This document shows positions 6,438 to 14,828 of a stretch of DNA of 41,058 bases, one piece after another. The notes beneath the pieces were generated by a model, which saw nothing but the letters and a program-made list of their open reading frames with translations, searched no databases and had not been told where the DNA came from. Source of the DNA: a virus; IMG/VR virus record IMGVR_UViG_3300046376_000145, positions 1-41,058 of that record. One strand, written 5' to 3'. A program made the translations under genes and the position numbers. How positions within the stretch are numbered: the stretch's first letter is position 1; each line of letters starts with the position of its first letter.

Positions 6438-9400
6438 TCAGCCGCTGTGCCAGCTGCGCGCCGGCGGGCCGCCAGCCGAGGCCGTGATGGCGATGTCGCC
6501 GAGACGGTGGGTCATCACCCGCATGAGCGTGTCCAGGCCGTCCTGCGCCCGGTCCTCACGGGCCATGGCCACCACCTCGTCGTGCACCGGCATGAGCGTG
6601 CCGCCGCCGTGCTCGGTGCCGTCCCAGGCCACCAGGGTGTCGCCGAGCAGTTCCCGCGCGGTGCCCTGGATGAGGTAGTTCGGCCCTTTGTGCGGCTGGC
6701 GCGGGTCCAGGTGGATGATCCGGCCGCTGTAGGTGCGGAACGCCCGGTTGCCAGCCCGGATGGCGGCCTTGATCTCCTCGGACCACTGGGCGAGCCGCGG
6801 GGTGAGCTGGCGCAGCGCGTCGACGGCGGCGGCGACGATCTCGGTGGAGACGCCGCTCTGTTTGGCCAGGGTGTCGTAGCCGCCGCCGTAGATGTGGCCG
6901 AACACGATCCGCTTGGCCAGGGTGCGGCACTCGTCCGCGAGTTCTTCGCCGAACACCTGGGCCGCGATCATGCGGTGGATGTCCAGGCCCTGCTCCAGCG
7001 CGGCCCGCAGCACGGGGTCTCCGGACAGCGCGGCGGCCACCCGCAGTTCCACGCCTTCGAAGTCAGCCGAGACGATCATGAACCCGTCGTCGGCCAGGAC
7101 GCACTCCCGGATGCCGCCCTTCTTGCTGATCTGTTGCATGTTGGGCCGCACGCAACTCATCCGGCCGGTGTCCGCGCCGAGGGTGTAGACCGTCGGCCGC
7201 ACCCGCCCGTCACCCTGGAGCACGGCGATGCGCCAGGGCCGCAGGATCAGCTTGAGCGCGGTGTCCTGGTGCCGCCAGTCCAGGACCAGCCGTGCGGCGG
7301 CCTGAGCGGGCCCCTGGCGCTCCGCGAGAGTGTTCATGACGTCCTTGGCTGTCGACGGCGCTCCCTTGGGCGTCAGCGGCAACTGGACGCCGAGCGCGGT
7401 GAACGCCACGCCGAGTTGCTTGGGGCTGGCGGGGTTGTCGATGCCCAGGGTGTCGCGGACCTTCTCCCGCAGCTCCCGCTCCAGTGCGTCCCGGGTGTCG
7501 TGCTGTTCAAGCACGCGCTCGGCGTCCAGCGGGAAGCCGAAGGTGGCGGCGGGGGCCACGACGCGCTGGATGTGGCGCTCCCGGGCGTGCACGTCGGGAT
7601 CGGGCGCGGGCAGTTCCAGCGCCAGCAGCGCGCCGTCCAGCACGTCGGCGCAGGCGTAGGTCTGCATGGTGGCGCAGCGGCGGTCCACCTGGAGCCACCC
7701 GGACTTCTCGGCCGGGGTGGTGGCCTCGGTGTCCTTGAGCCAGTCGGCGGCGGCGAACAGCGCCGAGCGCGCCTCGTCCGCCCCAGGGCTGACCGCCTGT
7801 GCGCCGAGCACCGCGGCGCTGGCCGCCTTCAGACCCGGGTCGCCGCCGGCCGAGCTGGGGTCGGCCAGCTTGGCGGGCAGCACGGTGTCCTCCATCTTGG
7901 CCCACAACTCGTCGTGGCTGGCGATGCCGGCGTGGTGCAGGGCCGGGATGTCGGCGTTGGCGTTGTGGGCGTGCAGCACCTCGGCGCGCTTGAGCGCGGC
8001 GGTGGCGATGGCGCAGCAGACGGCGCAGTCGGCGTCCAGGTCCACGGCCAGCACGCGGGTGCCGAGTTGGACGGTGCGCAGCGCGTACAGCGGATGGCCG
8101 ATCGGGTAGCCCGAGGTCTCCACGTCCACGGTGAGGTGGCCGCGGCTCTTGGCCATGGCGTCGGTCAGCAGCGGACCCACGTGGACGTGCTCCAGATGCC
8201 GAGGGGTGGGCGCGGTGCGCCGGACCACCACTGGCAGTTCCAGCAGCGGCCCCGCCAGCTCGGCCACGTGGGCCGCACGCTCGGCGGCCTTCTCGGCCCG
8301 CTTGCGCTCCGCCGCGGTGGACTCCCCGGGCTGACGCCGTGTAGCCGACTTGCGCGGCGGAGCCGATGGCGGGGTTGGCGGCTGGCGGGGCATTCCCCTA
8401 TCTGTTCTGTGTACTACTGTGCTTACTCCATTTGTACTACTACCTCCTTCTCCCCCTTCCTTATTACCCTTTTGACTCGCCAAGCCGCCAAGAGGGAAGA
8501 GAGAAAGGGGGGTTGAACTGGGGTTTTCCGGGGTGGCGGGTTCCGCTGGCGACTCGGTCTCAGAGCCGCCAAGTTGATCACCCGTACCCGCCACCCCGGC
8601 GCCGCTTTTCGCAGATGGAGCAGTCGGCTCCTGGGCCGGCGGCTGGTTGGCGGGTTCCGCCGGCGCGTACTCGCCAGCCGCCGCCACCGGGTTTGTGTTG
8701 AACACGGAGTAACCGCCAGGGCCGCCGAGGCGCAGCGCCCGCATCCAGAGACCACCGCGCTTCTCGGACGGGTAGCCGGCGGCGGACAGGTTCCGGCCGA
8801 ATCTCGTCTCGGACACCGTGCCGTGTCGGTAGGCCGGGTTGTGCTCGCACCAGACCCGGTAGGCCTCATAGAGCGCTCGGCCCGGGGTGCCGATCGGATC
8901 TGGCGTGGTGCAGGCCGTGCGCCAGGCGCTGACGGTGTCCTGCATGTCGACGATCTCGGCGGTGGTGGCGCGCACCATGTCGGGCGCGTTCTCGTTCAGC
9001 CCGATGGACCGATCGGCCAGCCACGCGCCGGCTCGGCGCATGAGCGCCGCCAGCACGCCGGGAGCCTCGGCCAGCCACGCCGGGCCGGACAGCGCGCCGA
9101 CGGCCTCCCGGGCCCGGCGCACGTCGGCCGGGTCGCCGTCGCAGGGCACCAGACGCACCCGTCGGCGCAGCGCCGGGTCGGTGAGCTGGGGTTCGTCGTT
9201 GGTGGTCATCACCAGCGTGTGGGTGGGGGCGAAGGTGACGGGGTTCTGGTTCATGGCGTTGCCGGTCAGCGGGATGCCGCCGGTGAGTTGTTTGAGCCGT
9301 TCGATGGCCAGGTGCCCGCGCCGGGGCCCTTCGTCCACCACCGCCATCCGTCGGCCCTTGAGCGCGTAGATGACGCTGGCGTGCGTGTTGTCGGCTCCCG

Positions 9401-11108
9401 CGAGGATGCGGGGGTCCGCGGCCATGGCGTAGTTGCCGAGCACGTTCATCACCAGGTCCACCACCGAGGACTTCCCCCGACCGTGCTCCCCGTAGAGCAC
9501 CGGCAGGGCGGCGTCGGCGTGCCCGGTGAGGCTGACGCCGAGCAGGGTCAGCGCCCACTCCCGCACCGCCTCGTCGGGCCACACCGACTTCAACAACTGG
9601 TCCCACAGCGGGGTGGGCATCGCGAAGTCGGGGGCGAACCGGGCGGTGCGCAGGTGCGGCGTGGCCGGGTTGAGCACGTCGGCCTGTCCGGTGCGCAGGT
9701 CATAGGCCCGGCCGCCGGCCCACAGCACGTCCGGCTCGGCGTCCAGCGCGGACAGATCGATGTGGCTGGGGTGGTTGCCCAGCGCCAGCACCGCCTGGGT
9801 CATGGCTGCCAGCGACGTCGGCGACAGCCCCGAGTTGCCCTGTCCGCCCTGTCCGCCGAGTTTGCCCGTGTAGCAGTCCCGCCGCCAGGACCGCCAGTGC
9901 TCGGCGGTCCACTCGTCCTTGTCCTTGGGCCGCGGCGTGACGCCGAGCGGCATGTGATCGGCCGCCCGCGCCACCAGTCCCCGGCCGACGGCCGCCTTGG
10001 TGGACAACTCGGTCCAGACCTCGGGCGTCTTCCACTCCACGAACACCGCGGTGTCGGGCGAGTAGCGCAGCGTCGGCCACTGGTGCGCCAGGATGGCCTG
10101 GGCGTGCTCCTGCGGGTTGCCCGCTCGGGTGGGGTCGTAGAGCGGCAGTGTCATGGCGGCCGGCCGGGGCGCTGCCGCCGGCGGCTGTGCGGCCTGCTGT
10201 CGGGCGGCCACGATGTCCTCGTCGGACAGGACGCTGTGGGGCCGCGCGATGCCGTCGTTCAGTCCGGTGCCGATCCACTCGGCGTCCTTGGCGTCCATCG
10301 GCGCGGACCACGCCGCCCGGACCGCCTTCTCCAGCTCGAACTCGGCGTCGCCCCGCGACAGCACGCCAGCGCCGACGTAGCCGCCGATGGTGTACGCCGC
10401 GCGCATGAGCACGTCGCGGTAGCCCTGCTGGGGCCCTGTGGGCGCGGCCGCCGCGGCCAGTTCCCGGGCGATGGCGGCATGTGCGGTGGCCAGGTTGTGT
10501 GGCTCCCGCTGGGTCGACCACTGGGCGTAGAGGCTCGGGTTCCCTTGCTCCGCAGGTCCGGATGGCGTTCTCGGTTCGGCCGGCCCGGTCAGCGCCAGCA
10601 CGGCGTCGGGCACCTCGGGCAGATCGGTCACCGGAACCACGGCGGACAGGTGCCGGCCTTCCCCGACGGCCACCGCGTAGCCGTTGGTGGCGTCGCCCCG
10701 GGTGTCCACGCCGGGCGCGATCCGGCCGGCGGTCTGCGGCAGGGACTGCCCGTCCGCACGCCGGCGGTAGTACAGATGGGCACCGCCGCGCGGGGTGAGA
10801 CCGACCATGGCCGAGCCGGGCAGGCCCTGCGACGTCCACCAGGTCACGCCGTCCACGCCGTCTTTGACATCCAGGTCCACGATGGCCACACCGCTGTGCC
10901 GGGACAGCACGGCGAAGCCGTCGGCCCCCTGCGCCAGCCAGAAATCTACGGCGGCGATGTCCCGGACGCCGGCGTCATCGGCCGCGTAGGGACACATCGG
11001 CGTCTTGCCCCGCATTGGCAGCAGGACGTAGCCAGCGGCCAGCAGCGCGTACGCTCCGGCGGCGGTGTTCCCGGGCAGCCCAGGAACGCCTGTCGTGCTA
11101 GATTCCAC
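6438..11108 (-). CDS. Fused PrimPol - D5/SF3 helicase - 3'-5' exonuclease - family A DNA polymerase
   Basis: A single open frame of 1,556 codons from GTG 11108 (AGTAGGTAG upstream). Residues 1-175 are a bifunctional primase-polymerase domain: VDLDVKDG with Asp78/Asp80, GGAHLYY (108-114), GVDTRGD. Residues about 500-690 are a D5/SF3-like helicase: Walker A GEHGRGKSS (540-548), Walker B MAVVDEG (588-594), LVMTTNDEP and arginines ALRRR. Residues 850-945 are a low-complexity linker. Residues about 985-1165 are a proofreading exonuclease: VDVETSG (Asp995, Glu997), HNANAD, and YACAD (Tyr1151/Asp1155). The rest is family A polymerase: motif A SADFEGVELRV (Asp1349), O-helix Arg1395/Lys1399/Phe1403/Tyr1407, and motif C VHDEV (1508-1512). 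All catalytic residues are intact. In phages I know, these are two genes. Confidence 0.93.
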   Translation of the reverse strand: MESSTTGVPGLPGNTAAGAYALLAAGYVLLPMRGKTPMCPYAADDAGVRDIAAVDFWLAQGADGFAVLSRHSGVAIVDLDVKDGVDGVTWWTSQGLPGSAMVGLTPRGGAHLYYRRRADGQSLPQTAGRIAPGVDTRGDATNGYAVAVGEGRHLSAVVPVTDLPEVPDAVLALTGPAEPRTPSGPAEQGNPSLYAQWSTQREPHNLATAHAAIARELAAAAAPTGPQQGYRDVLMRAAYTIGGYVGAGVLSRGDAEFELEKAVRAAWSAPMDAKDAEWIGTGLNDGIARPHSVLSDEDIVAARQQAAQPPAAAPRPAAMTLPLYDPTRAGNPQEHAQAILAHQWPTLRYSPDTAVFVEWKTPEVWTELSTKAAVGRGLVARAADHMPLGVTPRPKDKDEWTAEHWRSWRRDCYTGKLGGQGGQGNSGLSPTSLAAMTQAVLALGNHPSHIDLSALDAEPDVLWAGGRAYDLRTGQADVLNPATPHLRTARFAPDFAMPTPLWDQLLKSVWPDEAVREWALTLLGVSLTGHADAALPVLYGEHGRGKSSVVDLVMNVLGNYAMAADPRILAGADNTHASVIYALKGRRMAVVDEGPRRGHLAIERLKQLTGGIPLTGNAMNQNPVTFAPTHTLVMTTNDEPQLTDPALRRRVRLVPCDGDPADVRRAREAVGALSGPAWLAEAPGVLAALMRRAGAWLADRSIGLNENAPDMVRATTAEIVDMQDTVSAWRTACTTPDPIGTPGRALYEAYRVWCEHNPAYRHGTVSETRFGRNLSAAGYPSEKRGGLWMRALRLGGPGGYSVFNTNPVAAAGEYAPAEPANQPPAQEPTAPSAKSGAGVAGTGDQLGGSETESPAEPATPENPSSTPLSLFPLGGLASQKGNKEGGEGGSSTNGVSTVVHRTDRGMPRQPPTPPSAPPRKSATRRQPGESTAAERKRAEKAAERAAHVAELAGPLLELPVVVRRTAPTPRHLEHVHVGPLLTDAMAKSRGHLTVDVETSGYPIGHPLYALRTVQLGTRVLAVDLDADCAVCCAIATAALKRAEVLHAHNANADIPALHHAGIASHDELWAKMEDTVLPAKLADPSSAGGDPGLKAASAAVLGAQAVSPGADEARSALFAAADWLKDTEATTPAEKSGWLQVDRRCATMQTYACADVLDGALLALELPAPDPDVHARERHIQRVVAPAATFGFPLDAERVLEQHDTRDALERELREKVRDTLGIDNPASPKQLGVAFTALGVQLPLTPKGAPSTAKDVMNTLAERQGPAQAAARLVLDWRHQDTALKLILRPWRIAVLQGDGRVRPTVYTLGADTGRMSCVRPNMQQISKKGGIRECVLADDGFMIVSADFEGVELRVAAALSGDPVLRAALEQGLDIHRMIAAQVFGEELADECRTLAKRIVFGHIYGGGYDTLAKQSGVSTEIVAAAVDALRQLTPRLAQWSEEIKAAIRAGNRAFRTYSGRIIHLDPRQPHKGPNYLIQGTARELLGDTLVAWDGTEHGGGTLMPVHDEVVAMAREDRAQDGLDTLMRVMTHRLGDIAITASAGGPPARSWHSG
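8391..8520 (-). other. AT-richer linker-coding stretch inside the replication fusion
   Basis: This stretch is visibly poorer in G+C than the surrounding sequence. On the minus strand it holds A_AAG_GGT (8472-8466) in zero frame, TAA (8466-8464) in the -1 frame, a perfect AAGGAGGT (8449-8442), an ATG ten bases later (8431) whose frame stops after two codons, and an in-frame ATG (8393, residue 906). It encodes Gly/Ser/Lys-rich, unstructured sequence between helicase and exonuclease. It looks like a former intergenic region captured by fusion. Confidence 0.55.
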
Positions 11109-11180
11109 GCGTTCTACCTACTTTCATGAACGTTTGGTTATGCATGCCCGGCCTGGTCAGCTGGTCGTGCGGTGGAACTG

Positions 11181-11236
11181 ATCACTCCTCCAGGGTGATT
11201 GGCCCTCACTGTACCCACGGTGGGGGCCTTCTTCTG
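11181..11236 (+). terminator. Tandem hairpins upstream of the early operon
   Basis: ATCACTC (11181-11187) pairs with GGGTGAT (11193-11199), one G-U. GGCCCTCAC (11201-11209) pairs with GTGGGGGCC (11220-11228), also with a G-U, and is followed by TTCTTCTGTTG. The second looks like an intrinsic terminator on the plus strand. It lies in the 223-bp region between the divergent replication gene and early operon, so it may insulate the early promoter or attenuate a leader transcript. Confidence 0.5.
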
Positions 11237-11294
11237 TTGTGGGAGCTCGGACTCTACGCCGGAACCGCTGTCGGCTGGGGCAAGAGGCACCGAG

Positions 11295-11331
11295 TTGCAA
11301 AGCCGTGCAGGGTGAGCGTACCGTGGCGGCC
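11295..11331 (+). promoter_or_regulatory. Early-operon promoter, leaderless type
   Basis: TTGCAA (11295-11300) is a -35-like box, an 18-base spacer follows, and TACCGT (11319-11324) is the -10 box. Seven bases later comes ATG 11332, which lacks a ribosome binding site. The -10 sequence and the 7-base gap to the start codon match the promoter at 6386-6401. Confidence 0.6.
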
Positions 11332-12021
11332 ATGGACAACACCAACACCACCCAGGAGCGGGCCGCCGCGCTGGAGCTGGCCACCAGGGCGGCGGAGTCC
11401 CGCTTCCTGCTGAAGTCGTTCCAGACCGAGGACGGCGACAACCGCGACCCCGTCACCAGCGCGGCCCCCAAGATCACGATGTGGGGCGTGTTCGACGACA
11501 CCGCCCGCGCCGACGGGCGCAACGGCATGGTCTGGCTGCCCAAGGAGGGCTTCCAGGCCGCCTTCACCGAGGCCGAGGCCGCCGACCTGTGCGCGGCGGT
11601 GCGGGCCCGGTTCGTCGCCGAGGCGATGGGGCTGTGGGACACGCTGAACAACGCCGAGGCGGTGCCGGCGCACCAGGTGGTGCGGCTGGACAACTTCCAC
11701 GAGGACGCCGCCGCCCAGGCCGAGCACACCCGGCTGGCCCAGCTGACGGCGATGTACGACCAGGTCAAGCGGGAGGCCGACGACGCCGCGGCGCTACTCA
11801 AGGAGGTGACCGACGGGATCAAGGCCGAGCTGCGCCGGATCTACCCCCAGCAGGCCGACTTCACCGTCACCTCGGGCGCGCTGGCCCATCCGCTGACGCT
11901 CCAGCGCGTGGTCAGCCGGGTTTTCGACTCGGCCGGCGCACGCACGGTGCTGTCCACCGAGCAGTACGACGCGCTGTGCAAGGACCGCGAGTCGTGGATC
12001 CTCAAGGCCAAGAAGGGCTGA
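11332..12021 (+). CDS. Unknown 229-residue protein, first gene of the early operon
   Basis: I chose ATG 11332 because it follows the TACCGT box by seven bases; the frame is open further upstream but across the promoter and terminator. The protein is acidic and helical, with a coiled-coil-like segment at about residues 125-165 and a C-terminal Lys-rich end. No known domain is recognised. As the first expressed early gene it could act on host functions or replication, but the sequence does not say. Confidence 0.8.
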   Translation: MDNTNTTQERAAALELATRAAESRFLLKSFQTEDGDNRDPVTSAAPKITMWGVFDDTARADGRNGMVWLPKEGFQAAFTEAEAADLCAAVRARFVAEAMGLWDTLNNAEAVPAHQVVRLDNFHEDAAAQAEHTRLAQLTAMYDQVKREADDAAALLKEVTDGIKAELRRIYPQQADFTVTSGALAHPLTLQRVVSRVFDSAGARTVLSTEQYDALCKDRESWILKAKKG

Positions 12022-12023
12022 TC

Positions 12024-12293
12024 ATGACCTCCATCCGCACGCTGCTCGGCGGGCACGGCGCGACGCCGAGCCGGGACACCCAGGCCGCGCCGCACCCGAT
12101 GCGCACCCGCCGAACCGTGCTGTCCAGCCTGCGCTCCAGCAACCCCACCATCCGAGCCAGCGCCAAGACCGCCGCCATCGCGCTCGGCGTGGTGCCTGCT
12201 CCGACGCCGCGGCCGGTGGGCTGGCGCAGGCCCAAGCCGCACCGCCCGTTGGTGCCGTTCGCCACCGGCACCCGACGCACCAGGGAGGGCTGA
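12024..12293 (+). CDS. Small basic protein (89 residues)
   Basis: ATG 12024 with AGAAGGG seven bases upstream. The protein is rich in Arg, Pro and Thr with a predicted pI far above neutral, which would suit nucleic acid binding. It has a helical patch (about residues 28-55) and a Pro/Arg-rich tail. No family recognised. Confidence 0.65.
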   Translation: MTSIRTLLGGHGATPSRDTQAAPHPMRTRRTVLSSLRSSNPTIRASAKTAAIALGVVPAPTPRPVGWRRPKPHRPLVPFATGTRRTREG

Positions 12294-12296
12294 GCC

Positions 12297-13199
12297 GTGA
12301 CGTACGAGATCACCGGCGCGGACCGCTGCACGGCATCCGGACGCTACGGCAACCGCTGTGCGCTGGTGGCCGGGCACAGGGCCGCCGCGGGCACCCTGCA
12401 CGCCACCGTCTACGGCCGTCGGTTCGCCCGGACGGGGGACGACTACGTCAGCGAGGGACAGGCCCAGTTCCCCCGGCCGATTCCGGCGGTGTGCGACAAG
12501 GTGTCCATGGCCGGCGCGGGGTGCCTGCGGGACAAGGGGCACGACGGCTACCACCAGTGGGCGGAGTCGTCCGTGTTCAACCAGGCCACCGGCCGGTTGG
12601 CCGAACGCCTGGAGAGCAAGATGGACCGGCACGAGGCGCTGTCCACCTTCGCCAACGCGGCGGCCATGGACACGTTGCTCGGCCGGGAGCAGAAGGCCCG
12701 GGAGGCGATGGTCTCCGAGCTGGTGCGCGACATCGGCAAGTTGTCTGGTCGGGTGGAGCGACTGGAGCCGAAACTGACCAGCGCCGAGGTGTTCCAGCGC
12801 GACCTGGTCACCGGTCAGCAGCTGCACGCGGTGAAACAGGAGTTCGCCCTCCAGAAGCACGTCAACAACCGGTGCGACCACCTGGCCCGAGAGATCGGCT
12901 TTCTCCGCAAGGAACTGGCTGACGTGGCCACGCAGGGCAAGATCACGGCCGAGGCCGTGGAGTGGCTGGAGAACCCGGCCCGTGAGTGGACCAGCACCAG
13001 CCCTGAGCCGCCCCGGGACCGGAAGTACACCGACCGGTACGACTACGTGTGGGGGTACACCTCCAACACGCACGGCACCGGCTGGACCTTCAACTACAGG
13101 GGCCCGGACGATCACGGCCCGTTCTACCGCTGGGCGGACCTGTGCGCCGGCTCCACCAACACCACCGCCGACTTCCCGTGGAAGGAAGTGTCCGAGTGA
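12297..13199 (+). CDS. Protein with two Cys/His motifs and a coiled coil
   Basis: A 300-residue protein starting at GTG 12297. Near residue 11 is C-x9-C-x5-H with a His further on. Near residue 65 is a canonical module, C-x9-C-x5-H-x3-H (CLRDKGHDGYH). A long helical, heptad-like region follows (about residues 95-220), then an aromatic-rich C-terminal domain. The layout suggests metal-binding heads on a dimerising stalk. The stop overlaps the next GTG. Function unknown. Confidence 0.75.
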   Translation: MTYEITGADRCTASGRYGNRCALVAGHRAAAGTLHATVYGRRFARTGDDYVSEGQAQFPRPIPAVCDKVSMAGAGCLRDKGHDGYHQWAESSVFNQATGRLAERLESKMDRHEALSTFANAAAMDTLLGREQKAREAMVSELVRDIGKLSGRVERLEPKLTSAEVFQRDLVTGQQLHAVKQEFALQKHVNNRCDHLAREIGFLRKELADVATQGKITAEAVEWLENPAREWTSTSPEPPRDRKYTDRYDYVWGYTSNTHGTGWTFNYRGPDDHGPFYRWADLCAGSTNTTADFPWKEVSE

Positions 13200-14140
13200 G
13201 CCGCTCCGAGCTCCAGCGGGAGTACACGCTCCAGGACGCCATCAGCGCGCTGATCAGCTTCGACAATGACATGCCGGCGGGGGAGCAGGCGGCCGGCTGG
13301 CTGGTCAAGACCATGGCCGAGCTGGAGGCCAAGGCCGAGGCCGCGGCGAAGGTGGAGCGGATCGTGGTGGCCGAGGTGCGCCCGGGCGACACGGTGATCG
13401 TGACCCTGCGGGAGCACCTGGACGTGTCCATGCACGAGTGGTCCGAGCTCCAGCGGGCGTTCACCACCCAGTTCCGCCAGGTGACCGGCATCCTGGACCT
13501 GCGGGTGGTGGTGCTGGTGGACGGAGCCGGCATGTCGGTTCTGCGGGTGGCGCCGGAAACCACGGAGAGTGACCAGGGTGTCACCACGCAGTTGGCGTGC
13601 CCGTCGGTGTACACCGGGCCGCAGGGGCGGCTGGAGTGTGACCGGAAGGTGCTGCACAGCGGCAACCACATGGCGTCGCTGCCCCTGCGGGGCGACGCGT
13701 TCGACGGTGGCGTGGTCGGGTGGGACGACGCCGAGCAGGATGGCGCGCGCTGCCCGATCACCGCGCCCAAGCCTTGCGTGCTGGAGATCCGGCACCCCGG
13801 CAACCACCGGAGCAACTCGGGCACCGAGTGGCCGAACCCGCCGTCGCTACTGTCGCGGCCGTCCACGATCAGGCGAGCCCCCGACCCTTCCGAGTCGGTC
13901 ACCCCTGATCAGTGGCACCAGACGCATACCGACATAGAAGACGGGAAGTGGCGTCAGGCCCCCGACCACCAGCCCGACGCCCGGCCGGCCAAGGACGGTG
14001 AGGTGGTGTGTGCCAGGGAGAACCGGGTGACCCCCACTCGCCCGTATCCGTCCTGCACGCTACCCAAGTGGCACGACGGCCCGCACATGGACGCCATGGC
14101 TATCGCGCACGCCGGCAAGGCCGGGGAGGTGTGGGAGTGA
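13196..14140 (+). CDS. Protein with three Cys2His2-like motifs (314 residues)
   Basis: GTG 13196 overlaps the previous stop (GTGA). The N-terminal ~120 residues look like a helical domain followed by a mixed sheet (VIVTLREHL, LDLRVVVLVDG). Then come three modules fitting C-x(7-14)-C-x5-H-x3-H: CDRKVLHSGNH, CVLEIRHPGNH and, near the C-terminus, CTLPKWHDGPH. The modules are separated by Pro-rich linkers. The function is unknown; metal binding is inferred. Confidence 0.75.
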   Translation: MSRSELQREYTLQDAISALISFDNDMPAGEQAAGWLVKTMAELEAKAEAAAKVERIVVAEVRPGDTVIVTLREHLDVSMHEWSELQRAFTTQFRQVTGILDLRVVVLVDGAGMSVLRVAPETTESDQGVTTQLACPSVYTGPQGRLECDRKVLHSGNHMASLPLRGDAFDGGVVGWDDAEQDGARCPITAPKPCVLEIRHPGNHRSNSGTEWPNPPSLLSRPSTIRRAPDPSESVTPDQWHQTHTDIEDGKWRQAPDHQPDARPAKDGEVVCARENRVTPTRPYPSCTLPKWHDGPHMDAMAIAHAGKAGEVWE

Positions 14141-14538
14141 GCGAGTTCGAGAAGCTCAGGAGCCGGCTGAGCCAGATCGGGGGCGAGTCGGACCCGTACG
14201 GCGGCAGTGACGAGGTGATCGGCCTGCTGGCTGTCGCCGAGGGGCTGGCCGAGGTGATCGCGCTGCTGAAGCCGCTGGTGGAGATGGTCACCGTCAAGCC
14301 GGAGCCGGTGAAGTTGTCCGGGTTCACACCGCGGTGCCAGGCCGAGCAGGGTGGCATCGGTTGCGAGCGGACGGCGGGGCACTACGACCCCCACGAGAAC
14401 AGAACCGAGGGCGAGAAGTGGTTCGAGCACTGCCACGCCCCGCACCAGTTCGCCGGGGAGGGCAAGCCTCGGTTCTGCGTCCTGGTCACCGGACACGACG
14501 GTGTGCACACCGACGGCGACGAGGGGAGGTTCTGGTGA
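14137..14538 (+). CDS. Protein with two Cys2His2-like motifs (133 residues)
   Basis: GTG 14137 overlaps the previous stop, with GGGGAGG seven bases upstream. A helical N-terminus (about residues 1-50) precedes two modules, CERTAGHYDPH (C-x8-C-x5-H-x3-H) and CVLVTGHDGVH (C-x14-C-x5-H-x3-H). It belongs to the same set as its neighbours; function unknown. Confidence 0.72.
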   Translation: MSEFEKLRSRLSQIGGESDPYGGSDEVIGLLAVAEGLAEVIALLKPLVEMVTVKPEPVKLSGFTPRCQAEQGGIGCERTAGHYDPHENRTEGEKWFEHCHAPHQFAGEGKPRFCVLVTGHDGVHTDGDEGRFW

Positions 14539-14828
14539 TCGACCTGCTGATCGACCTTCTGGGTGGCGCGCTGGACGCCGTGATCGATTGGCGGGTGGAG
14601 CACAAACAGCGCCACAACCGGCTGCCCGTGCGGCTGGCCAGCGAGCTCACCGAGCGCTGTCTGGAACGGTTCGGCGACACCAGCGACGCTCCCGAGTGCC
14701 AGCAGCTCAGGGGTCACGCCGGGGAGCACTACGACCCGCGTCCACACGGCGTGATCCACGACTTCCGGTGGACGTACAGCGCCGGCCCGGACGGAACGCT
14801 GTATGTCGAAGGGAAGTGGCTCCAGTGA
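14535..14828 (+). CDS. Protein with one Cys2His2-like motif (97 residues)
   Basis: GTG 14535 overlaps the previous stop. An amphipathic or hydrophobic N-terminal helix (VIDLLIDLLGGALDAVIDW) leads to a basic stretch and one module, C-x12-C-x5-H-x3-H (CQQLRGHAGEH). The tail is aromatic (TYSAGPDGTLYVEGKW). The stop overlaps the start of a 20-residue gene. Confidence 0.7.
   Translation: MIDLLIDLLGGALDAVIDWRVEHKQRHNRLPVRLASELTERCLERFGDTSDAPECQQLRGHAGEHYDPRPHGVIHDFRWTYSAGPDGTLYVEGKWLQ

Noticed and set aside
8423-8431. ATG behind the perfect ribosome binding site in the polymerase linker
   Set aside because: Its frame stops after two codons, so it is not a gene; it is kept only as a possible relic.
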